Assembly: GCA_947302865.1 (NCBI GenBank)
Contig: CAMYWS010000063.1
Coordinates: 1 to 6,620, forward strand
Length of the DNA: 6,620 nt
Source: an uncultured Clostridia bacterium
GTDB taxonomy: Bacteria > Bacillota_A > Clostridia > Christensenellales > CAG-138
Direction of reading: 5' to 3'
In this document: one piece after another, positions 1 through 5,251 of the stretch
Numbering within the stretch: the stretch's first letter is position 1
Layout of the letters: each line of letters opens with the position of its first letter
The notes under the pieces: generated by a model
Database searches by the model: none
The model's input: the letters and a program-made list of their open reading frames with translations, nothing else
What the model was told of the DNA's origin: nothing
Program-made: the position numbers and the translations under genes

Positions 1-1
1 C

Positions 2-511
2 GGTCAGTCCGTCGTATCCGAGCGACGTGAGCGCCGCGACCGCTTCGCTCTGCAGACTCGGAAGAGACGGCTTTGCATCTGCCGCCTTGACCGTCGCCGC
101 GCCGACGTTTTCCTGCCGGATCGATTCGCCGAGCTCGAGGATCACGCGCTGCGCGGTCTTTCTGCCCATGCCGGCGACCCGGTCGAACGCCGCGGGATTG
201 TCAGTCACGATCGCCGCACGTACGTCCGAAGGCGTCATCGAGGACAGCACGGAAAGCGCGACCTTCGGTCCGATGCGCGAGACGTTCAGAAGCTTTCGGA
301 ACATATCGCGTTCCTCGGTATCGGCAAAGCCGTAAAGTGCCTGCACGCCCTCGGCCAGATGCAGATGCGTATACAGCTTTGCCTGCTTTCCGACGATCAG
401 CGTTTTCAGCGTCATCGTGCTGCACATGAGCTCATAGCCCACGCCTGCCGCTTCGATGACGGCGCGGTCCGCGCCCGTTTCGTCCACGATTCCTTTGATA
501 TAAGCGTACAT
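2..511 (-). CDS. ruvA: Holliday junction branch migration protein RuvA (3' end cut off by window edge)
   Basis: RuvA binds four-way Holliday junctions as a tetramer and loads the RuvB motor for branch migration during recombinational repair, in the cytoplasm. 170 codons are visible; the family is usually about 200 residues, so roughly 30 C-terminal residues lie outside the window. The N-terminal OB-fold domain begins MYAYIKGIVDE. Two helix-hairpin-helix motifs follow: LLNVSRIGPKVALSVLS (about residues 74-90) and RVAGMGRKTAQRVILEL (about 111-127). A flexible Ala/Lys/Glu-rich linker (about 130-153) leads into the start of domain III, which contacts RuvB (SEAVAALTSLGYDG, about 155-168). The ATG at 511 is preceded by AGGAG, which overlaps the ruvC stop codon. 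The gene lies 9 nt downstream of ruvC and is surely co-transcribed with it. ruvB would be expected next, beyond the left edge. Nothing unusual is visible in the conserved motifs. Confidence 0.96.
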   Translation of the reverse strand, partial: MYAYIKGIVDETGADRAVIEAAGVGYELMCSTMTLKTLIVGKQAKLYTHLHLAEGVQALYGFADTEERDMFRKLLNVSRIGPKVALSVLSSMTPSDVRAAIVTDNPAAFDRVAGMGRKTAQRVILELGESIRQENVGAATVKAADAKPSLPSLQSEAVAALTSLGYDGLT

Positions 512-520
512 GGTTTTCTC

Positions 521-1024
521 CTATTTGATCCGGTATTCTTCCTGCGCGGGTCCTGCGTGAAACGCCAGACACAGTGCCGCCGCGAGCGCGTCCGCCGCGT
601 CGTCAGGCTTCGGCTCGGTCCTTAGACCGAGGAGCACGCGGATCATCTGTTGGACCTGCTTTTTGTCAGCGTGTCCGTTGCCGCAGACGGATTGCTTGAT
701 CTCCATCGGCGTGAATTCGTACATCGGAACGCCGCATTGCTGCACACTGAGGATCGAAACGCCGCGTCCGGAGCCGACGGAGATCGCCGTCGTGATGTTG
801 TGGTAGAAGAACAGCTCTTCAAAAGCCGCCATGTCCGGGCGGTACAGTTCGCAAAGCTGCCGCGTGCCGAGATACAGTCTTTCGAGCCGTTCGGGAAACG
901 GCAGGTTCTTGTCCGTTTCCACAACGCCGAAATCAAGCGGAACGATCGACTGACCGTTCTTTTCGATGACGCCGTAGCCCATGATCGCGTAACCGGGGTC
1001 GATCCCTAAGATGCGCAAAGCCAT
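521..1024 (-). CDS. ruvC: Crossover junction endodeoxyribonuclease RuvC
   Basis: RuvC resolves Holliday junctions by symmetric nicking with an RNase H-like fold and two metal ions, acting with RuvAB. The length of 167 residues is normal for the family. Acidic catalytic residues, numbered from the ATG, are visible: D9 in LGIDPG, E69 in AAFEELFF, and D142 and D145 in PDDAADALAAA, matching E. coli D7, E66, D138 and D141. The conserved GNGHADKKQVQQM block is also present (about 115-127). It is the first gene of a ruvC-ruvA transcript with an extended -10 promoter just upstream. The start is debatable. The ATG at 1024 sits only one base after GGAGG, which is too close for normal initiation. The in-frame TTG two codons later (1018) has 7 nt spacing and would give the N-terminus MRILGIDPG, common in RuvC proteins. 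The outer ATG is kept here as the boundary, but the TTG is probably the real start. Confidence 0.96.
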   Translation of the reverse strand: MALRILGIDPGYAIMGYGVIEKNGQSIVPLDFGVVETDKNLPFPERLERLYLGTRQLCELYRPDMAAFEELFFYHNITTAISVGSGRGVSILSVQQCGVPMYEFTPMEIKQSVCGNGHADKKQVQQMIRVLLGLRTEPKPDDAADALAAALCLAFHAGPAQEEYRIK

Positions 1025-1030
1025 ACCTCC
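1025..1030 (-). promoter_or_regulatory. Ribosome binding site of ruvC, informative for the start codon
   Basis: On the minus strand the sequence reads GGAGGT directly followed by ATGGCTTTG. Counted from GGAGG, the ATG is 1 nt away and the TTG codon is 7 nt away. A strong Shine-Dalgarno site at 7 nt argues that translation starts at the TTG (1018) rather than at the ATG (1024). Confidence 0.7.
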
Positions 1031-1047
1031 ACATATAAAATCACTAT

Positions 1048-1076
1048 ATTATATCATGGCATATAATCCGATGCAA
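1048..1076 (-). promoter_or_regulatory. Extended -10 promoter for ruvC-ruvA
   Basis: Read on the minus strand, a perfect -10 hexamer TATAAT (1053-1048) is preceded by TGA, forming the extended -10 motif TGnTATAAT. Exactly 17 bp upstream lies TTGCAT (1076-1071), a partial -35 match. Transcription would start near 1041, giving a 5' leader of only about 17 nt. No GAAC-N4-GTTC LexA box was seen nearby, so SOS control is not evident from this sequence. Confidence 0.75.
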
Positions 1077-1137
1077 GAAATCCGCGAAAAAAAGAAAATG
1101 AATTTTCCGGAGCAGAGGAAACGAGTCGAGATTTTTG

Positions 1138-1166
1138 TTGCAGAGAATACTTCATTATGTTACAAT
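1138..1166 (+). promoter_or_regulatory. Promoter of the five-gene lipid-hydrolase set
   Basis: TTGCAG (1138-1143), a 17-bp spacer, then TACAAT (1161-1166) preceded by TGT, giving an extended -10 element. Transcription would start near 1173, 28 nt before the ATG at 1201. The promoter diverges from the ruvC promoter, with about 60 bp between the two -35 regions. Confidence 0.65.
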
Positions 1167-1200
1167 TTATCTGTATAAATATGTTGCGGAGGATGCCCTC

Positions 1201-2205
1201 ATGGAAAAGAAAAAGACCGGCAGAGCAAAGAAGCTTCTGCATCTTCTGTGGATCGTGCCGCTTCTGATCGTGCTTGCGTTCGGAACTCTGATGTATGTCG
1301 TTCCCGCATGTGAAACCGTCGACCGAACGCCGGTCGCGGGGGCTGCGGACTGGATGGAAGCACTTTCGGACGACATGTCGCTGTCCGAAGTCGTTCTGCC
1401 CGGCACGCACGACAGCGCGACGCAGAATGTGCAGCTTGCGTTCATCACGCGCTGTCAGGCACTTTCGATCGCAGAACAGCTCGACACCGGTTTCCGGTAT
1501 CTGGATATCCGACTCGGCCCAAGCGGCGAACAGTTCCGCCTGATGCACGGCTTTACCGTCTGTACGAAGTCCGGCTGGCCCTGGGCGGCGACGCTGTATC
1601 TGGACGACGTGCTTGCCGACTGCTATGCGTTTTTGACAGCGCATCCGACCGAGACGATCGTCTTTGCGGTCAAGCAGGAGTACGGAAGCGAAACGCCCGA
1701 ACAGTTCGAAGCGCTGCTGTCGGCATACATCGAAAAGAATCCGGATGCATGGCTGCTTTCCGACGCGATCCCGACCGTCGGCGAAGCGCGCGGCAAGATC
1801 GTTCTGACACGCCACTATGAGGATAAATCCATGCCCGTTCCGACGCTCGGACTTCCGTGCTTCTGGCAGACGCAGAACGGGCACGACGACGTGTCGCCGA
1901 ACGCGGCGGTGCATAAAAACGGCAAGTATACGCTGATCGTGCAGGACCGATACGAGTACGACGCGCCGGATAAGCTCGCTGCGTTCAAAAAGGGGCTTGC
2001 GGCGGGACAGACGGGGGAGACCTTTCTTTCGATCCATTTCCTTTCCACAAAGGGATCGTCTACGGTCGGTCATCCGTACGGGATCGCGAAGACGCTCAAC
2101 ACAGAGCTTCTGACGCTTTCCGATCCGCTGAACGGCTGGATCGTCGTGGACTTCGGAACGCCCGCGCTCGCCGCGCGCATCTATGAAACCAATTTCAACA
2201 GGTAA
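1201..2205 (+). CDS. Membrane-anchored PI-PLC X-domain phosphodiesterase
   Basis: A 334-residue protein of the PLC-like TIM-barrel phosphodiesterase superfamily, closest in pattern to bacterial phosphatidylinositol-specific phospholipase C, which cleaves the phosphodiester of PI or GPI by His/His acid-base chemistry. A basic N-terminus (MEKKKTGRAKK) precedes one hydrophobic segment (about 12-34), so it is probably anchored outside the membrane. C37 follows VPA, which is a poor lipobox. The X domain shows VVLPGTHDSAT (H70, D71), FRYLDIRLG (D102, R104), FRLMHGF (H116), FAVKQEYG (K158) and WIVVDFG (D317). These match the catalytic and binding positions H32, D33, D67, R69, H82, K115 and probably D274 of Bacillus PI-PLC. 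No Y or C2 domain is present, as is usual for bacterial forms. The start at 1201 is chosen because GGAGG lies 8 nt upstream; a longer reading from a TTG at 1135 would overlap the promoter. First gene of a set continuing to 5200. The true substrate is unknown. Confidence 0.88.
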   Translation: MEKKKTGRAKKLLHLLWIVPLLIVLAFGTLMYVVPACETVDRTPVAGAADWMEALSDDMSLSEVVLPGTHDSATQNVQLAFITRCQALSIAEQLDTGFRYLDIRLGPSGEQFRLMHGFTVCTKSGWPWAATLYLDDVLADCYAFLTAHPTETIVFAVKQEYGSETPEQFEALLSAYIEKNPDAWLLSDAIPTVGEARGKIVLTRHYEDKSMPVPTLGLPCFWQTQNGHDDVSPNAAVHKNGKYTLIVQDRYEYDAPDKLAAFKKGLAAGQTGETFLSIHFLSTKGSSTVGHPYGIAKTLNTELLTLSDPLNGWIVVDFGTPALAARIYETNFNR

Positions 2206-2226
2206 AGCAGAAACGGAGTATGTACG

Positions 2227-3318
2227 ATGGAAAAGACGAAAAAGGGAAAGACCGGAAAAAGAATTCTGAAAACGATCGGCATCATCCTGCTTGCGCTGAT
2301 CCTGCTGCTTGTTTCTTACGTTGCGTACGTGCTCATCAGCTTCCATCGCATCGGCGATCAGCCCATCACGCCCGCAGGAACCGCGACCGGTACGATGGAG
2401 ATCGGCACGGAGTATCGCATCGTTTCCTATAACATCGGATTCGGCGCGTACGAACCCGATTTCGGATTCTTCATGGACGGCGGCGACCGCGCAAGAGCAT
2501 GGTCGAAGGCACGGCTGGACAAGAACCTCAGGAACATTGCCGATTTTCTGAAGAATCAGGATGCGGACCTGCTGCTCGTGCAGGAGGTCGACATCGGATC
2601 GACCAGAAGCTACGGCTTTGACGAACGCCCGTATCTGACCGAAGCGATCGACTGGATGACGAATACCTTTGCACAGAACTACGATTCGCCGTTTTTGTGC
2701 TATCCGATCACGCAGCCGTTCGGCATCGCAAAGTCGGGTCTGATGACGTTTTCAGAGGCGCCGTTCGATTCTGCGGAGCGCGTGGAGCTGCCGATCGAAT
2801 CGGGCTTTACAAAGTTCCTGGACCTGGACCGCTGTTACAGCAAGCAGCGGATCACGCTTTCAAACGGCGCAGAGCTCGTGCTCTATAATCTGCATCTGTC
2901 CGCATATACCTCCGACGGCATGATCGCGACGGAACAGCTTGAACTGCTGCTTGCGGATATGCAGGGCGAATACGAAAAGGGCAGTTACTGCATCGCGGGC
3001 GGTGATTTCAATAAGGATGTCTTAGGTGATTCTTCGGCCTACTTCGGCAAACCCGATACCGAATACACCTGGGCGCAGCCCATTCCGGAGAGTATGTTCG
3101 AAGGTACGAATATCTCCCTGGTCGCGCCGATCAATGCGGAGAATCCGGTGCCGAGCTGCCGCAACGCGGACGGTCCGTATTACGAGGGACAGTATACACT
3201 GACCATTGACGGCTTTATGGTGACCGACAACGTGACGGTCCTTTCTGCGGACGTCATCGACACGAACTTTGCGATGTCCGACCACAATCCGGTCGAGATG
3301 CGCTTCATATTCAATTAA
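2227..3318 (+). CDS. Membrane-anchored endonuclease/exonuclease/phosphatase (EEP) family hydrolase
   Basis: A 363-residue protein of the EEP/DNase I-like fold, a family that includes sphingomyelinases, inositol phosphatases and nucleases, all metal-dependent phosphoesterases. Lys-rich N-terminus, then a hydrophobic segment (about 15-38), so the catalytic domain is probably outside the membrane. Family motifs occur in order: IVSYNIGFG (N69), ADLLLVQEVD (metal ligand E120), LYNLHLSAY (H223), IAGGDFNKD (D260, N262), LTIDGFMV (D328) and MSDHNPVEM (D352, H353). All expected catalytic positions are present, so it should be active. GGAG lies 8 nt before the ATG. It starts 21 nt after the PI-PLC-like gene and has the same anchor-plus-hydrolase design. 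A lipid phosphodiesterase (sphingomyelinase-like) role is suggested by that neighbour, but an extracellular nuclease or another phosphatase cannot be excluded from the motifs alone. Confidence 0.87.
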   Translation: MEKTKKGKTGKRILKTIGIILLALILLLVSYVAYVLISFHRIGDQPITPAGTATGTMEIGTEYRIVSYNIGFGAYEPDFGFFMDGGDRARAWSKARLDKNLRNIADFLKNQDADLLLVQEVDIGSTRSYGFDERPYLTEAIDWMTNTFAQNYDSPFLCYPITQPFGIAKSGLMTFSEAPFDSAERVELPIESGFTKFLDLDRCYSKQRITLSNGAELVLYNLHLSAYTSDGMIATEQLELLLADMQGEYEKGSYCIAGGDFNKDVLGDSSAYFGKPDTEYTWAQPIPESMFEGTNISLVAPINAENPVPSCRNADGPYYEGQYTLTIDGFMVTDNVTVLSADVIDTNFAMSDHNPVEMRFIFN

Positions 3319-3334
3319 TAAGGAGACGTGTGCC

Positions 3335-3781
3335 ATGTCCAAACTCTTCATTTACTATTCGCTCTCCGGAAACGGCGACGCCGTCGCGCAAAACCTGAAA
3401 GAGAGGGGATTCGACGTCAGAAAGGTCGAAACGGCAAAACAGCCGCCGAAAAAGTTCTTCTTTCAGATCCTGCAATGCGGCTTCAACGCGGGACGGAAAT
3501 ACTGCGAGCCGCTGAAAGCATATGACGCCGACGTTTCGGCTTACGATACAGTTGTGATCGGCTCGCCTGTTTGGAACGGGCGGCTTTCGTGCCCGGTCAA
3601 CACGGTGCTCAGGGAGACCGATCTTTCAGGCAAAAAGACCGCGTTTATCCTGTATTCCGGCAGCGGCGAAGCAAAGAAGGCAGAGCAGCAGATCCACGCG
3701 GTCGCGCCGGACGCGGAGATCATTCATCTCAGGGAGCCGAAGAAGGATCCCGAGTCGCTCGGACGGCTGTCCGATTTATAA
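3335..3781 (+). CDS. Small flavodoxin-like protein
   Basis: A 148-residue single-domain protein with the flavodoxin alternating beta/alpha pattern; flavodoxins bind FMN and carry electrons in the cytoplasm. The first strand and phosphate loop read LFIYYSLSGNGDAVA (residues 4-18), followed by VVIGSPVWNGRLSCPVNTVL (73-92), whose Trp-containing loop typically packs on the flavin, and TAFILYSGSGEAKKAE (102-117). The phosphate loop is altered: the usual (S/T)-x-T-G-N-T is S-L-S-G-N-G here, losing the last hydroxyl residue, so FMN affinity may differ. There is no signal peptide. AAGGAG lies 9 nt before the ATG, and the gene begins 16 nt after the EEP gene. Why a flavodoxin-like protein sits among lipid hydrolases is not clear from the sequence; its partner could be encoded elsewhere. 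Confidence 0.85.
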   Translation: MSKLFIYYSLSGNGDAVAQNLKERGFDVRKVETAKQPPKKFFFQILQCGFNAGRKYCEPLKAYDADVSAYDTVVIGSPVWNGRLSCPVNTVLRETDLSGKKTAFILYSGSGEAKKAEQQIHAVAPDAEIIHLREPKKDPESLGRLSDL

Positions 3782-3791
3782 GGAGGATGTC

Positions 3792-4361
3792 ATGCGCGCA
3801 AAAAAATCTGTCGCGATCGTTCTTGCTCTGCTGATGTTCCTTCTGCCGCTTGCCTGTGAAAAGAAGCCGACTTATCGCGTCATCGTCGAGAACGGAATGT
3901 TCGTCGATCTTAAGGAACGCTATGCGGAAGGTGAGGAGGTGCGGCTGAAAACGTACATCGTCATGGACGCGTCGCCGACGGTCACCGCGGACGGCGAACG
4001 GCTTTCGCCGAAGCTCGACGGCTATGAGTACCTCGTTTATTCCTTTATTATGCCCGCGCACGACGTCACGGTTTCCTATTCGCTCGGAGGAAGCGACATG
4101 ATGATGATGCCGTTTCGGATCACGTACGACGGCTATGGCGTGATCGACAAGATCGAATCGGCGTACCCCGGCGAAACGGTCCTTTTGAAAGTCGGGCTCG
4201 TCTTCGACATGATCACGGACGTTTATGTGAACGATGAGAAGATACAGCAGGTGGACGGACCGGACAGCGATTTTCTGTACTTCGCGTTCACGATGCCGTA
4301 CGAGGACGTCACGGTGCGGGTCGAATCGAAGAACATCTCCGTTGTCGATCCGGATGAATGA
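3792..4361 (+). CDS. Exported two-repeat protein, divergent InlB B-repeat type (probable lipoprotein)
   Basis: A 189-residue protein with a signal sequence (MRAKK followed by a hydrophobic core, about 6-20) ending LLPLAC at Cys22. Cys22 may be lipidated, though P and L at -3 and -2 make a non-standard lipobox. The rest consists of two diverged copies of a roughly 70-residue beta-rich module. Copy 1 is about residues 28-97 and ends YSFIMPAHDVTVSYS. Copy 2 is about 108-178 and ends FAFTMPYEDVTVRVE. The closing pattern F-x-M-P-x-x-D-V-T-V is characteristic of divergent InlB B-repeat (Flg_new-like) modules on Bacillota surface proteins. Each copy also has an acidic EGE or PGE turn near its middle. 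No catalytic motif is visible, so a binding or accessory role at the cell surface is inferred. A run of four Met (103-106) sits between the copies. AGGAGG overlaps the upstream stop codon, 5 nt before the ATG. Confidence 0.8.
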   Translation: MRAKKSVAIVLALLMFLLPLACEKKPTYRVIVENGMFVDLKERYAEGEEVRLKTYIVMDASPTVTADGERLSPKLDGYEYLVYSFIMPAHDVTVSYSLGGSDMMMMPFRITYDGYGVIDKIESAYPGETVLLKVGLVFDMITDVYVNDEKIQQVDGPDSDFLYFAFTMPYEDVTVRVESKNISVVDPDE

Positions 4362-5200
4362 GCGCAATGAATGAAACCATCGAAAAAACGGTCTGTAAAA
4401 CGAAATATCCGATCCTTCTGGTGCACGGCGCGGGATTCCGGGATCTGAAGATCCCCGTGTACTGGGGCAGGATCCCGAACGTGCTGCGCTCGCACGGCGC
4501 GACGGTGTATTTCGGTGAGCAGGATTGCTGGGCAAGCACGGAAACAAACGCGCACGCGCTGTGCGAACGGATCGACGCGATCCTGTCGGAGACCGGTGCG
4601 GAAAAGATCAATATCATCGCGCACAGCAAGGGCGGCCTCGAGGCGCGCATGGCGGCGTCCTCGCTCGGATACGGCGGGAAGATCGCAAGCATTACCGCGA
4701 TCGGTACGCCGCACCGCGGCTCGAAGACGTTTACAAAGTTCCTCCGCGCTCCGCGCGCGTTCTTCTCGATCGCGGCGTTCGCGGTCAACAACTGGATCCG
4801 GTTGGTCGGTGATCAGAAGCCCGATTTTCAGCGCGTCTGCGAGGAGTTTGCCGTTTCACATATGGAGCGGTTCAATGCGGAAAACCCGGACGTGAAAGGC
4901 GTGTTTTATCAGAGCGTCGCAGGCGTGATGAAGCATCCGTTCTCCGATATCAACCTGTCCACGGCGTGCTTCGTGCTGAACCGCATCGAGGGACCGAATG
5001 ACGGACTCGTCTCCGTGGAATCCGCGACGTGGGGCGAACGCTGCATCCTGCTTTCCGGCAACACGCGCCGCGGGGTCTCACACCTGGACGAGATCGACAT
5101 GCGACGCACGGCGTTTTCTCGAAAGACGGGGGAGGGCGTCCGCGATATCACGGACTTCTACGTCGAGCTTGTCCACGATCTTAAAAACAGAGGATTCTGA
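4358..5200 (+). CDS. Alpha/beta-hydrolase lipase (triacylglycerol lipase-like)
   Basis: A 280-residue serine hydrolase similar in pattern to bacterial true lipases, which hydrolyse acylglycerol esters. PILLVHGAGF (18-27) gives the oxyanion-hole HG motif. The nucleophile elbow IIAHSKGG puts Ser at 90, with Ala replacing the first Gly of G-x-S-x-G, as in Bacillus lipases (AHSMGG). ITAIGTPHRGS (112-122) is typical of the family. The likely acid is D215 in EGPNDGLVS and the likely His is H242 in VSHLDEIDM, completing the triad. There is no signal peptide or membrane segment at the N-terminus, and an in-frame stop directly before the ATG rules out a longer form. The protein is therefore cytoplasmic or exported by another route. 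The ATG overlaps the upstream stop as ATGA and no good Shine-Dalgarno site is seen, so translational coupling is likely; an alternative ATG lies at 4367. Last gene of the set, followed by a strong terminator. Confidence 0.9.
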   Translation: MSAMNETIEKTVCKTKYPILLVHGAGFRDLKIPVYWGRIPNVLRSHGATVYFGEQDCWASTETNAHALCERIDAILSETGAEKINIIAHSKGGLEARMAASSLGYGGKIASITAIGTPHRGSKTFTKFLRAPRAFFSIAAFAVNNWIRLVGDQKPDFQRVCEEFAVSHMERFNAENPDVKGVFYQSVAGVMKHPFSDINLSTACFVLNRIEGPNDGLVSVESATWGERCILLSGNTRRGVSHLDEIDMRRTAFSRKTGEGVRDITDFYVELVHDLKNRGF

Positions 5201-5210
5201 ATCCGCAAAA

Positions 5211-5240
5211 AAAAGACCCGCGATCGTTCGCGGGTCTTTT
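5211..5240. terminator. Bidirectional intrinsic terminator between convergent genes
   Basis: A perfect 13-bp inverted repeat (AAAAGACCCGCGA, loop TCGT, TCGCGGGTCTTTT) lies 10 nt after the lipase stop and 11 nt before the stop of the convergent SH3 gene. Its stem is GC-rich at the core and flanked by A and T tracts on both sides. Eight A residues at 5207-5214 supply a U8 tract for leftward transcripts. The rightward tract (TTTTGTGT) is shorter. Confidence 0.93.
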
Positions 5241-5251
5241 GTGTCCTGACG

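Noticed and set aside
1188..1195. GGAGGATG before three genes (also 3782-3789 and 6361-6368), hinting at tiny overlapping leader ORFs
   Set aside because: The extra ATG is out of frame each time and sits directly on the Shine-Dalgarno site, too close for initiation. The likeness probably just reflects strong pairing with 16S rRNA.
1135..1200. Extension of the PI-PLC-like protein upstream to a TTG at 1135
   Set aside because: The extension contains the predicted promoter, lacks a ribosome binding site at its start, and would place extra residues before a normal signal anchor. GGAGG before 1201 supports the shorter form.
1054..2346. 430-codon open frame on the minus strand, antisense to the PI-PLC-like gene
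   Set aside because: It is rich in Arg, His and Asp with no recognisable domain, mirrors a clear gene with intact motifs, and covers the divergent promoter region. It is a shadow caused by GC-rich codon use.
3729..4547. 272-codon open frame on the minus strand
   Set aside because: It is antisense to the repeat protein and parts of the flavodoxin-like and lipase genes. Its composition (many Arg, His, Asp) and lack of motifs mark it as a shadow frame.
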